Shown: piece by piece, positions 1 to 7,278 of the stretch
How positions within the stretch are numbered: position 1 is the first letter of the stretch
How the letters are laid out: each line of letters starts with the position of its first letter
DNA from: an uncultured Eggerthellaceae bacterium
Lineage (GTDB): Bacteria; Actinomycetota; Coriobacteriia; Coriobacteriales; Eggerthellaceae
Reading direction: 5' to 3'
Length of the DNA stretch: 10,811 bases
Assembly: GCA_934630485.1 (NCBI GenBank)
Contig: CAKTWD010000049.1
Location: 1 to 10,811 of the forward strand
The notes under the pieces: generated by a model
Database searches by the model: none
The model's input: only the letters and a program-made list of their open reading frames with translations
What the model was told of the DNA's origin: nothing
Translations under genes and position numbers: made by a program

Positions 1-12
1 CCTTTTTTTCCA

Positions 13-165
13 GCAGCGGTGTCGCCGAGCGCGGTCTGCTAGACGGCAGCGACAGCGACCAAGTCGATGGCTCTTCTCGAGAGATGCAGGCCGCGTTGCC
101 CGATGGTCTAGGCAGCGGGGTCGCCGAGCGCGGTCTGCTAGACGGCAGCGACAGCGACCAAGTCG
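13..165. repeat. Pair of 54-bp direct repeats (99-bp period)
   Basis: Copy 1 is 13-66 and copy 2 is 112-165. They differ at one base (T20 versus G119) and match nowhere beyond their ends. Each copy contains the imperfect dyad GTCTGCTAGAC. The offset is 99 bp, exactly 33 codons. One plus frame (codons starting at position 3) stays open from the window edge through both copies and stops with TAA at 183-185. It reads an acidic repeat containing AERGLLDGSDSDQV. This could be the C-terminal repeat region of an upstream protein that overlaps the transporter start by 11 nt. Against this, a second frame is also open, and the T-run at 3-9 could be the tail of an upstream terminator, which would make the repeat intergenic. 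Coding status is unresolved. Confidence 0.85.
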
Positions 166-174
166 GAGCAAACC

Positions 175-1140
175 ATGTCTCATAACCTCGAGACGCGCCG
201 ACGCTTCATAGCCGGGTTCATTTCAGGGGTTATCGGTGCAGGGCTTTGGGGCGTATCGGGGACGTGCGCTCAATATCTGTTCGCAACGTATGGCATCACG
301 CCGCTGTTCTCTACGGTGGTGCGTTCGTTCTTCGCAAGCATCGCGTTTTTCGCCGCCATTTTCGTTGCGCGTCGCGCAGTGCTCAACCGAATGGCTACGT
401 GCGCGAAGGTCACTAAGATCGCGCTGCTTGTTTTCGGGTTGTGTCTGTTCGTCGATCAGTTTGCCTGCATGACGGCTGTCGCGCTCACCAACGCGGGAAC
501 CGCGACTGTTCTGCAAATGCTGGGAACCGTGTTCGTGATGCTGCATACGTGTCTTGTTGGCCGCAGGCTCCCACGCGCAATCGAGGCGGCGGGCCTTGTC
601 CTTGCTTTGGTGGCAACGTTTCTTATCGCAACCCAGGGCGATCCTACCACGTTGGTTTTACCTGCCGCGGGCCTGTTCTGGGGCATCCTCAATGCGTTCT
701 CGGTTGCCGTTTACGTGCTGGTGCCGCGCCATGCGCATCTGTTCGAGAAGTTCGGCAGCTTCCCGGTTACGGCGGTAGGCATGCTTATCACATTCGTGCT
801 GTCGACCGTTGTTTATCTCGTCACGATGGGCCCGCAGATGTTCGTCGCCGAGGTTGCTTTGCTTGATGCGCGGGGTTGGTTGGCGTTAATCGGTGGTCTG
901 ACGTTTTTGGGCACCTTCCTGTCGTTTTGGCTCTACTTGCGCGGCGTGTCGCTGGTCGGTTCGATCACCGGCAGTCTGCTTGGCGCAGTGGAGCCTGCCA
1001 GCACGATGATGTTCTCGGCATTGCTTTTGGGGACGGTCTTCACCGGGGCCGATTGGATCGGCCTGATTTTGATGGTGGGGATGTTGGTGCTGGTAACCTT
1101 CAGCGACGGCGATGACGGCGCAAAGCCGCAGGTCGATTAG
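175..1140 (+). CDS. EamA/DMT-superfamily membrane transporter
   Basis: This 321-residue protein is very hydrophobic and fits the ten-helix, two-EamA-domain architecture of drug/metabolite transporters, which export or import small metabolites across the inner membrane. The first half contains the conserved stretch around residues 103-120 (TNAGTATVLQMLG). The second half ends with the typical EamA signature GAVEPASTMMFSALLLG near residues 268-284, followed by a last membrane helix and a short acidic tail. The ATG at 175 has GGAG at 165-168 with a 6-nt spacer, directly against the end of repeat copy 2. The family is clear from composition and the end-of-domain motifs. The substrate cannot be predicted. 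The gene converges with the PEBP-type gene and is separated from it by a bidirectional terminator. Confidence 0.9.
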   Translation: MSHNLETRRRFIAGFISGVIGAGLWGVSGTCAQYLFATYGITPLFSTVVRSFFASIAFFAAIFVARRAVLNRMATCAKVTKIALLVFGLCLFVDQFACMTAVALTNAGTATVLQMLGTVFVMLHTCLVGRRLPRAIEAAGLVLALVATFLIATQGDPTTLVLPAAGLFWGILNAFSVAVYVLVPRHAHLFEKFGSFPVTAVGMLITFVLSTVVYLVTMGPQMFVAEVALLDARGWLALIGGLTFLGTFLSFWLYLRGVSLVGSITGSLLGAVEPASTMMFSALLLGTVFTGADWIGLILMVGMLVLVTFSDGDDGAKPQVD

Positions 1141-1147
1141 CGACCGC

Positions 1148-1179
1148 AAAAAAGCCGCAGCTCAGCGAGCCGCGGCTTT
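1148..1179. terminator. Bidirectional rho-independent terminator
   Basis: A 13-bp stem with one mismatch is formed by 1151-1163 and 1167-1179 (AAAGCCGCAGCTC / GAGCCGCGGCTTT) around an AGC loop. Read on the minus strand it is followed by TTTTTT (A-run 1148-1153), a textbook terminator for the minus-strand PEBP gene that ends at 1264. Read on the plus strand it lies 10 nt after the transporter stop but has only TTTA as tail, so it is weaker in that direction. Confidence 0.85.
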
Positions 1180-1263
1180 AGTGAAATCGGTTGGTGGGCA
1201 AGGCTGTCTGATTTGCACGCGGCTACGATTCAAGCGTCAGCTGCTAGTAAACCATCCCAACTT

Positions 1264-1776
1264 TTACGAGCGGCTGGGAATCTCAAGCGTGGCCTTGGCA
1301 AGCACGTGCCCGTCGATGGCGCGGCGGAACTCGTTCAGGTAGTAGCCTTCGGGCAGGTCGAGCTTCATATCGAGCGCATATACGGCAAGGGTGTAGAAAT
1401 GCGTCTTGTCGGGTGGTTGCGGTCCGCAGTAGCGGTTGAATACGGCGGGGTTGCTTGAGCCGTGGGACATGGGCGACCGGTTGGAGTTCGCGCCCTGCGT
1501 GCAAGCAACTTCGCCGCTTGCGCTGACATTCTCGGGAATGAGCGTGGTGTCGGGTGCGAAATCGCAGGCCAGCCAATGAATCCAACAGAATCCGCCCACG
1601 GGAATGGCATCGAAGTCGACAAATGCAAGCGCGATGGATTTCGTGTCTGCGGGAACGTCCTCAACCGAAATAGGGAACGAGCGAGTGGGGAAGTTTTCGG
1701 TACGGTACTCGCTGGCGGCATGCTTGCCGAAACGGTCGGGCAAAAGCCCGTTCTCAAGCGGGACGTTGATCTTCAT
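1264..1776 (-). CDS. PEBP family protein, YbhB/YbcL type
   Basis: The 170-residue product matches the bacterial phosphatidylethanolamine-binding-protein fold (YbhB/YbcL). The anion-pocket motifs are present: VDFDAIP at about 53-59 (the family's DPDAP), WIHW at 65-68, YCGPQPP at 116-122, and HFYTLAVYALD at 126-136. No signal peptide is visible, so it is probably cytoplasmic. The molecular role of these bacterial homologues is poorly defined. The ATG at 1776 is chosen over an in-frame ATG at 1863 because AAAGGAG (1782-1788) sits 5 nt upstream and homology begins at MKINVPLE. It is the last gene of the minus-strand series, 105 nt after the thioesterase, and is followed by the terminator at 1148-1179. 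Asp56 is kept, but the usual DPD proline is replaced by Phe55. Confidence 0.88.
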   Translation of the reverse strand: MKINVPLENGLLPDRFGKHAASEYRTENFPTRSFPISVEDVPADTKSIALAFVDFDAIPVGGFCWIHWLACDFAPDTTLIPENVSASGEVACTQGANSNRSPMSHGSSNPAVFNRYCGPQPPDKTHFYTLAVYALDMKLDLPEGYYLNEFRRAIDGHVLAKATLEIPSRS

Positions 1777-1881
1777 GGCTGCTCCTTTGCTCGAAGGCCG
1801 GCGCTCATGTCGGCATCGGCCGCTATCGAAACCTATAACTGTCGAACTTTCGCGAAAACCCACGTCGCGGCATGCTTGCCG
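1777..1881 (-). promoter_or_regulatory. Intergenic region with perfect TTTCGCGAAA palindrome
   Basis: The 105-nt gap between thioesterase and PEBP gene contains a perfect 10-bp palindrome at 1848-1857 and the PEBP ribosome binding site at 1782-1788. No terminator hairpin is evident after the thioesterase, so the two genes may be cotranscribed. I see no convincing -35/-10 pair. The palindrome may be an operator, or may be chance in CpG-rich DNA. Confidence 0.3.
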
Positions 1882-2295
1882 TTACGCCTTCGGTTTACGG
1901 CTGCACGTGGCGGTCATCTTTGCCACCTTCGTGCCTAGGTTGTCCACAACTTCGATGGTGTAGAACCCAAGCGTGCGACCGGATCGGTCGGTCGAAGCCG
2001 TTGCGATCAGTTTATCGCCCTTCGCGCCCTTCATGAACTGAATCGAGCAAACGACGCAGGCAGAAGGTTCTTCGCCGATGTTGCTGGCAATGGCAACGGC
2101 GAAGTCGGCCAGCGTGAAGATGGCACCGCCCATGACGCCGCCGAAACCGTTGAGGTGCTTCTCTTCGATATCGAACTCGCAAACGGCATGACCGGGACCG
2201 GCCTCGACGACGCGGCAGCCGCAGGCTTCGGTTGCGAAGTGGTCGTTCTTGAAGAACTCGCGGGCCTCTTCAAGTGAGATGTTCGGATCCATCAT
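1882..2295 (-). CDS. PaaI/YdiI-like hotdog-fold acyl-CoA thioesterase
   Basis: The 137-residue single-domain protein fits the PaaI/YdiI/DUF4442 hotdog thioesterase group, which hydrolyses acyl- or aryl-CoA thioesters in the cytoplasm. The hallmark segment is N49-G-F-G-G-V-M-G-G-A-I-F-T-L-A-D64, equivalent to the family's N..G..HGG...tlaD motif. Asn49 and Asp64 match the usual catalytic/substrate positions. The normal HGG histidine is Met (VMGG, Met55), a variation that occurs in this large family. Two tandem ATGs exist. The first, at 2295, has AAAGGA with about a 7-nt spacer and is preferred. It follows gltX across a terminator-like hairpin, so its expression may be partly independent. The acyl substrate cannot be predicted. 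Confidence 0.87.
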   Translation of the reverse strand: MMDPNISLEEAREFFKNDHFATEACGCRVVEAGPGHAVCEFDIEEKHLNGFGGVMGGAIFTLADFAVAIASNIGEEPSACVVCSIQFMKGAKGDKLIATASTDRSGRTLGFYTIEVVDNLGTKVAKMTATCSRKPKA

Positions 2296-2305
2296 GATAG
2301 TGTCC

Positions 2306-2339
2306 TTTCAACAGAAAGGGCGCCGCAGAAGCGGCGCCC
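2306..2339 (-). terminator. Terminator after gltX
   Basis: A perfect 9-bp GC-rich stem is formed by 2318-2326 and 2331-2339 (GGGCGCCGC / GCGGCGCCC) with a 4-nt loop. It lies 8 nt after the gltX stop and, on the minus strand, is followed by a short T-rich tail (TTTCTGTT). The tail is imperfect and runs into the thioesterase ribosome binding site, so partial read-through is plausible. Confidence 0.7.
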
Positions 2340-2347
2340 GTCATTCA

Positions 2348-3946
2348 TTACGCGAAGATGTTCGCAAGGATCCCATCGATGCGGGCAAGCACGTCCGCGC
2401 GGTCCATAAGCACGATGCTCTCGAACAGCGGCGGCGAGACCATGTTGCCGCAAACGGCAACGCGCAGGGGCTGGAACAGGTTCTTCGCCTTCATGTCCAG
2501 CGGTTCGCACAAAGCGCGGCATTTCTCTTGCAGCGACTCGGCTTCCCACTCGTTGGCCTCGTCGGCAAGGATGTCGCGGCAAGCGCGCAAAGCCTCGTCA
2601 GCGCGGGCACTGTCCTTCAGCAGCACCTTCTTGGAGCTTTTCTCGTCCAGGCGGACGTTGGGACCCCAGAACATGAACGCGATTTTCTCGGGGATCTCGT
2701 CCAAGCGGTTGAGGCGCTCGGCAAGCAGAGGGTAGATCTGCTCGAACCAAGCCAGGTTCTGCTGAACATGCGCAGCGGCGGCCTCGCGGGCTTCGTCGGA
2801 AACGACCAGCGGTTCGGGCTGAGGCGCGTTCGGGTCGGAGGGGTTCGGTGTGGGGATGACGTTCACGCCGGGTTGGACGCTTTTGCCCAGGGCAACTGCC
2901 TCAGCAAGCCAGGGCTTTGCGATCTCGGTCCAGCGGGCGGGTTTGAGTTCGCGCATGTACACGCCGTCCATCCAGTCCAGCTTCGTCTCGTCGAAAACGG
3001 CGTCCTTCTTGGTGATGCGGTCAAGATCGAATGCGCGGCACAGCTCGTCGCGGCTGATGATGGTGGTTTCGCCGTCAAGCGACCAGCCCAGCAGTGCCAG
3101 GAAGTTGACCATGGCATCAGGCAGGTAGCCGCGATCGCGGTACTCCTCGACGCTGGTTGCGCCGTGGCGCTTCGAAAGCTTCTTGCCATCGGCGCCCAAA
3201 ATCATGGACAGATGTGCGAACTGCGGAACCGGGCGACCTAGCGCCTCGTAGATAAGGATCTGGCGCGGGGTGTTGGACAGATGGTCATCGCCGCGGATGA
3301 CGTGCGTGATCTGCATGTTGGTGTCGTCGCAGACAACGGCGAAGTTGTAGGTGGGGCTGCCGTCGGTGCGAACCAGGATCATGTCGTCCATGACGTCGGC
3401 GGGGAAGGACACGTGGCCGTACACGGCGTCGTCGAACTCGATGGGGCCGTGGTTCTCGGGTACCTTCAGGCGCCAAACATGGGGCTCGCCTGCGTCGATG
3501 CGTGCCTGAGCCTCTTCCTTGGAAAGAACGCGGCAGGTGCGGTCGTAGCCGGCATAGCCGCCCTCGTTCTGTTCGGCTTCGGCGCGCTTGGCGTCAAGCG
3601 TTTCCTTCGTGCAGAAGCAGGGATACACGGCGTCGCGCTCTTTCAGGATCTCAAGAGCTTCCTTATAGGTGTCCATGCGCTGCATCTGGAAGTAGGGGCC
3701 GTACTGGCCGCCAACCTCGGGGCCCTCGTCCCAGTCAAGGCCGAGCCATTTCATGGCGTCGACGATGACGCGCACGTTCTCTTCGGTGGAACGCTCGGGG
3801 TCGGTGTCCTCGATGCGCAGGATGAAGTCGCCGCCCTTAGCGCGGGCGAAAGCCCAGTTGAAGATCGCGGTGCGGGCGCCGCCGATATGGAGGCGGCCGG
3901 TAGGCGACGGCGCGAAGCGGACGCGCACTTTCTGCTGATCGGTCAT
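2348..3946 (-). CDS. gltX: Glutamyl-tRNA synthetase
   Basis: This 532-residue class I aminoacyl-tRNA synthetase charges tRNA-Glu with glutamate in the cytoplasm. It carries the HIGH motif as PSPTGRLHIGG (14-23), the KMSKS motif as KKLSKR (255-260), the glutamate-site RIEDTDPER (44-52), and a C110-x-C112 ... C138 cysteine set in the zinc-binding region. The C-terminal anticodon-binding region holds a proline-rich insertion at about 359-380, which helps explain why it is longer than the roughly 470 residues of the E. coli enzyme. The ATG at 3946 is chosen because homology starts there and AAAGAGAG lies 5 nt upstream. An in-frame ATG at 3988 has no ribosome binding site. It sits 56 nt after the DUF1461 gene with no terminator between them, so it may be read from the upstream TetR promoter. 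Confidence 0.97.
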   Translation of the reverse strand: MTDQQKVRVRFAPSPTGRLHIGGARTAIFNWAFARAKGGDFILRIEDTDPERSTEENVRVIVDAMKWLGLDWDEGPEVGGQYGPYFQMQRMDTYKEALEILKERDAVYPCFCTKETLDAKRAEAEQNEGGYAGYDRTCRVLSKEEAQARIDAGEPHVWRLKVPENHGPIEFDDAVYGHVSFPADVMDDMILVRTDGSPTYNFAVVCDDTNMQITHVIRGDDHLSNTPRQILIYEALGRPVPQFAHLSMILGADGKKLSKRHGATSVEEYRDRGYLPDAMVNFLALLGWSLDGETTIISRDELCRAFDLDRITKKDAVFDETKLDWMDGVYMRELKPARWTEIAKPWLAEAVALGKSVQPGVNVIPTPNPSDPNAPQPEPLVVSDEAREAAAAHVQQNLAWFEQIYPLLAERLNRLDEIPEKIAFMFWGPNVRLDEKSSKKVLLKDSARADEALRACRDILADEANEWEAESLQEKCRALCEPLDMKAKNLFQPLRVAVCGNMVSPPLFESIVLMDRADVLARIDGILANIFA

Positions 3947-3971
3947 GAAGACTCTCTTTCCGTCGTGCTTA

Positions 3972-3996
3972 GCCGCAGGTTGAAACATGCTGCGGC
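3972..3996 (-). other. Small stem-loop upstream of gltX
   Basis: A perfect 7-bp stem is formed by 3972-3978 and 3990-3996 (GCCGCAG / CTGCGGC) around an 11-nt loop, in the 56-nt gap between the DUF1461 stop and the gltX start. It has no U-run and is not a standard terminator. It could be a processing or stability element. Confidence 0.35.
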
Positions 3997-4002
3997 GTTG
4001 TT

Positions 4003-4827
4003 TCATCGGTTGGTGGAAGCTTGACGTGCGCCACGGGGCTTCGTCAGCGATTTTCCGACCAAGATTGACAGTATAGAAGCGATGGTGCTGGTTGTGAGCC
4101 AGACAGCTCCCATTCCCACCCAAAATTCAGTTGGCAAGGCGCAGATCAAAAGCGAATCGCTGGCGAAGGTCCAGTTGCCTTGCGAGAAAAGCAGTTCGTG
4201 GAAGACGGTGAACAGTCCGTCGAAGTCGATAGCCGCCCAGATCCCCGCCACCGCGAACAATGCGACGATGGCGGTTCCAGCGCGGGTGAGAGCTCGTGCG
4301 GCGCCAACGCGCGAACGCATGGTGGCAAGCGAGGCGACGGCAAGGATCAGCGCGACGGCAACAAGCGTGTAGGCGATCATCGCCACGGAATAGCAGTCGT
4401 CAAGATGGCTGATGGCGTCGTCGCTGTAAACGTAGCGCTCGGTTGCGTGCGCGAATGTGGCTTCCACCTGCTGCTGATCGTTGATGTCGACACCGTCAAG
4501 GTTCGGGGCGCCAATCTGCGCTTTGCCGGTGGCTTTCCCGCGTTCTTGGGCGTTGTGGTTCGCAACCGCGATGGCATGAACCAGGGACGCGCGGTCATGC
4601 GAGCCGAAGGAATAGTCGCGCGTGGCATCGGCTACGTTGGCCAGGTCGTTAACGGTGAATGCCGTGCGTGCGTCGGGTTGGGCGGTTTGCAGCGCGAGCG
4701 TTTTTGCGGTGGGCGGAAGGACGCATGCCAGAAAGCCGCTTGCCAGCAGCAGAAGCGCCACGGACAAGGTTCCAACCGCTTGAAGGACGGCTTGAAAGCC
4801 GCCCCTTCGCGCCAAAGGCTGTTCCAT
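4003..4827 (-). CDS. DUF1461/TIGR01906-like integral membrane protein
   Basis: The 274-residue protein has four likely membrane helices: about 12-36, 143-167, 182-200 and 232-258. A large extracytoplasmic loop lies between the first two. The sequence FHELLFSQGNW at about 208-218, followed by ICALPTEFW, matches the pattern of DUF1461 membrane proteins common in Firmicutes and Actinobacteria, in which a phenylalanine-rich FHxxFF...W block precedes a P..FW helix. The biochemical function of that family is unknown to me. The start at 4827 lies 15 nt after the ATP-grasp stop with only a weak purine-rich stretch upstream, which suggests translational coupling. Its place between a ligase and gltX gives no clear functional clue. 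Confidence 0.75.
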   Translation of the reverse strand: MEQPLARRGGFQAVLQAVGTLSVALLLLASGFLACVLPPTAKTLALQTAQPDARTAFTVNDLANVADATRDYSFGSHDRASLVHAIAVANHNAQERGKATGKAQIGAPNLDGVDINDQQQVEATFAHATERYVYSDDAISHLDDCYSVAMIAYTLVAVALILAVASLATMRSRVGAARALTRAGTAIVALFAVAGIWAAIDFDGLFTVFHELLFSQGNWTFASDSLLICALPTEFWVGMGAVWLTTSTIASILSILVGKSLTKPRGARQASTNR

Positions 4828-4842
4828 CGTTTCGGCTCGCGA

Positions 4843-6261
4843 TTATTCGGCCGCCGGCACGTCGACGTCAACCCATACGGTTGCCGAGGTCACGCCACCC
4901 TTGCGACCCATGATGATGGCGCCTGGCCCCAGGCGGTTGAACACGCCCGAGAAACGGCCGCCCATCAGGTACAGGCCGGTGAGGTTGTTGAACATGACGG
5001 GCTGGGCCGTGAAATCCTCGTCCTTGCCGTACAGCGGCACGGTGGCCGTCTTGTACAGCTCGCAGCATTCCTGAACCAGGAAGCGCTGCGAGGTTCCCAT
5101 GGTTTGAGCGAGGCTTTCGTCAATAAGCTTCGCCCAGGTTTCGGCGTCGCAGTCGTGGCCAACCGTCACGTTCTTGCTGCAGTATCCGTCGCTGGGCTTC
5201 AGCACCCAACGTGCAGGGTTCGCCTTCACTTCGTCGATGTCGATTTCGGTAGGGTCAAGGAAGGCGGTGAATGGGATGCATTCCTTGACCAGCGCCGCTT
5301 CCCTCTGGGTAAGGAGCGCCGTGGTTTCGGGACGGTGCAGAACGCGGAACACCTGCTTGTCGTGGACGATGTTGGTGGCGAAACCGCCGATCAGGCAAAC
5401 CTTATGGGCGAGGTACGCCTGAACCAGGGGTTGGCTTTCGTCCCAATGCTCCAGAAGGTCGCTTGCCACGGTGCGACGCCAGATAACGTCGATATCGACA
5501 TCGCTATCGCCCCATGCGGCGTTCTTTCCATGCAGGTGCTGGCCGTCAAACGACAGTTCGCGCACGTCGAAGATAGAGATGTCGAACCCGCGCTCCTTGA
5601 AGATGCCCGCGTATACCTTGAACTCCTCGAATGCGGCGTTCTCAAGGAAGTCGACGATGGCGATGCGCGGCTTCTCAACCTTTGCGTCGTAGCGGCTGTA
5701 GATGGAAAGGAACGTGTCAACCCAGCCTGGGAACAGGTCGGCATCGCAGTTTGAAAGCGCATGGTTCTGCGCAAGGCGACGGTAGGGCTCGCTCTGCTCA
5801 ATGCAGGCAAACGCCTCGCGGTTCTCGTTCATGCCCGAGGTGCCATCGGTGTTGAACTCGCAAAAGCGCAGCTTGCCCGTGTCCTCGTTAAGGAAGCAGT
5901 CAACGCGCGTGATGGGCAGCGGGTCGGTGTAGCCGGTTGGAGCAAGCATCAGCTGCTCAAGGCGCTCATCGAACTTGAAGAGCGCACGATATTCGGGGTT
6001 TGACAGATATTCCTTAATTACTTTGCCCAGAATGCCGTACAGGGTTTCGGAGGTCGTTTTGAACAGGTTGTACGCATCTTGGCCGAACAGGCGCGGCACA
6101 TAGCCCATGTAAACCGGGTTGCCATCCCACACGGCGGTGGAGTTCACGATGTAGTTCCACGCGGCGCGGCGATCGGCCTCGTCGGTTTCGCTTTCGGCAA
6201 GGTAAGAGAGGTATTCGTTCGTCAAGACCTCGTTGGCGTTGCAAGCGTTTGCGTCCTGCAT
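4843..6261 (-). CDS. Circularly permuted ATP-grasp / glutathionylspermidine-synthase-like protein
   Basis: The 472-residue protein resembles the glutathionylspermidine synthase-type (circularly permuted) ATP-grasp proteins, which use ATP to join a carboxylate to an amine through an acyl-phosphate. Visible motifs are EFNTDGTSGMNE at 135-146 (acidic, metal/substrate-like), RWVLKPSDGYCSKNV at 351-365 (lysine and glycine-rich nucleotide loop), LVQEC at 395-399, and the C-terminal GGRFSGVFNRLGPG at 434-447. No amidase (CHAP) domain is fused, unlike E. coli Gsp synthetase/amidase. The start is the first ATG, with AAAGG about 12 nt upstream, a rather long spacing. It is preceded at 153 nt by the class I amidotransferase-like hydrolase and followed at 15 nt by the membrane gene. 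The family call is by motif recall, and the substrate is unknown. Confidence 0.72.
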   Translation of the reverse strand: MQDANACNANEVLTNEYLSYLAESETDEADRRAAWNYIVNSTAVWDGNPVYMGYVPRLFGQDAYNLFKTTSETLYGILGKVIKEYLSNPEYRALFKFDERLEQLMLAPTGYTDPLPITRVDCFLNEDTGKLRFCEFNTDGTSGMNENREAFACIEQSEPYRRLAQNHALSNCDADLFPGWVDTFLSIYSRYDAKVEKPRIAIVDFLENAAFEEFKVYAGIFKERGFDISIFDVRELSFDGQHLHGKNAAWGDSDVDIDVIWRRTVASDLLEHWDESQPLVQAYLAHKVCLIGGFATNIVHDKQVFRVLHRPETTALLTQREAALVKECIPFTAFLDPTEIDIDEVKANPARWVLKPSDGYCSKNVTVGHDCDAETWAKLIDESLAQTMGTSQRFLVQECCELYKTATVPLYGKDEDFTAQPVMFNNLTGLYLMGGRFSGVFNRLGPGAIIMGRKGGVTSATVWVDVDVPAAE

Positions 6262-6331
6262 GGGTTCGGTGCGCCTTTCTATCTTCGTGCTGGTGTTGGG
6301 GCTTCGTGCCTCGTCGCCTTCTCCCGTTGCG

Positions 6332-6367
6332 AACCGGCGTCAAGCGTGAAGCACGCCGCGCCGGGTT
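6332..6367 (-). other. Nested stem-loop between hydrolase and ATP-grasp genes
   Basis: The outer arms 6332-6339 (AACCGGCG) and 6359-6367 (CGCCGGGTT, one bulged G) enclose a perfect inner hairpin GCGTG/CACGC (6344-6348 / 6352-6356). It lies in the 153-nt gap 6262-6414, which otherwise shows no convincing gene. There is no U-tract, so it is more likely an mRNA stability or processing element than a terminator. Confidence 0.45.
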
Positions 6368-6414
6368 GCGTGATGGTTTCGGTGAGGATAGTTTCGCGCT
6401 GATCGGGGCGAACG

Positions 6415-7275
6415 TTACTCCCGATGGCGTTTTTCCATGCGGTTTCTGCAAGCGTCGCCGAACGCTTTGGCAAGCGGGGCGCCGAACGGCGATTCGGGTG
6501 CGAACTCGGGGTGCCACTGCACGCCCACGAAGAAGGAGCAGTCTGGATGCGACACGGCTTCGATCAGGCCGTCTTCCGACAGAGCGTCAACGGTAAGCGA
6601 AGGGGCCATGTCCTCGATGGTTTGGTGGTGGATGGTGTTCGTGCCGAACGGTTTGGTTCCGAAGATGCGTGCGGTGGGCGTGCCTTCGACGGGCACGACT
6701 TCATGAACGGCATCGAACGGGTCCTCGATGCGCCAATGCTCCTCGTGGTCGAACGGGAGCTTGTTGATGTCCTGGCACAGCGTTCCCCCGCACACCACGT
6801 TGACCATCTGAAAGCCGCGGCATATTCCCAAGAAGGGAAGGTCGTGCTCGATGCAATAGCGCACGATCGCGGGCTCGATGCCATCGCGTGCGACGACGGG
6901 GTTGTCGCTTGCGGCAGCGCGCTCGCGGCCGTACAGCATGGGGTCGATGTCATCGCCGCCCGGGATAAGAACGCCGTCAACCCGTTCAAGGATAGCTTCC
7001 ACGTCGGCCGGGTTCTCCTGCGGAAGAAGGATGATGGGCGACACACCTGCGAGCTTCAAAAAATCAAGGTAGTTTGCACGAATCGAGAACGCGGGGATTT
7101 CGTCTTCGAACTGAAACGATACTGCCACCAGGGGTTTCGGTGCCGGGACTTCTTCGGTGGCGCAGCCTGCATCCCGAGCGCCTTCGACGCTCTTTGCGTC
7201 CTCGGTCTCGTCTGCGTCCCGCGTATTGTTGCTTGCGATCGGCGTTTCTTCGCGGGGGTCCTGGTTCTCGCTCAT
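6415..7275 (-). CDS. Gamma-glutamyl-gamma-aminobutyrate hydrolase-like (peptidase C26, class I GATase)
   Basis: The 286-residue protein is a stand-alone class I glutamine-amidotransferase-fold hydrolase of the PuuD/peptidase C26 type, which cleaves gamma-glutamyl bonds. The catalytic nucleophile is Cys152 in FLGICRGFQMVNV, and the His-Glu pair is His255/Glu257 in GVQWHPEF. The oxyanion-type loop LIPGGDDIDPMLY lies at 103-115, and NTIHHQ at 213-218 is also typical. Residues 1-45 are an acidic, low-complexity extension absent from most family members; the conserved domain begins near residue 47. The ATG at 7275 is 3 nt after the TetR stop, with GAGAA as a weak ribosome binding site, so translation is probably coupled. 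A link to putrescine degradation is not supported: no puuA, puuB or puuC lies in the window. Confidence 0.86.
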   Translation of the reverse strand: MSENQDPREETPIASNNTRDADETEDAKSVEGARDAGCATEEVPAPKPLVAVSFQFEDEIPAFSIRANYLDFLKLAGVSPIILLPQENPADVEAILERVDGVLIPGGDDIDPMLYGRERAAASDNPVVARDGIEPAIVRYCIEHDLPFLGICRGFQMVNVVCGGTLCQDINKLPFDHEEHWRIEDPFDAVHEVVPVEGTPTARIFGTKPFGTNTIHHQTIEDMAPSLTVDALSEDGLIEAVSHPDCSFFVGVQWHPEFAPESPFGAPLAKAFGDACRNRMEKRHRE

Positions 7276-7278
7276 GTT

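Noticed and set aside
2249..4024. Two long plus-strand open frames (2249-3241 and 3281-4024) over gltX
   Set aside because: gltX is certain from HIGH and KMSKS motifs. The antisense frames have no RBS and no motifs.
4180..5754. 524-codon plus-strand open frame over the DUF1461 and ATP-grasp genes
   Set aside because: It crosses two real genes on the other strand, has no clear RBS and no family resemblance.
6279..6473. 64-codon minus-strand frame running from the hydrolase 3' end into the gap
   Set aside because: It starts inside the hydrolase in another frame with no RBS. The hydrolase already ends at a sensible C-terminus, so a frameshifted extension is not needed.
6415..7275. Assignment of the hydrolase as puuD of putrescine degradation
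   Set aside because: No other puu pathway gene is in the window, and class I GATase-fold hydrolases have varied substrates. Only the family-level call is supported.
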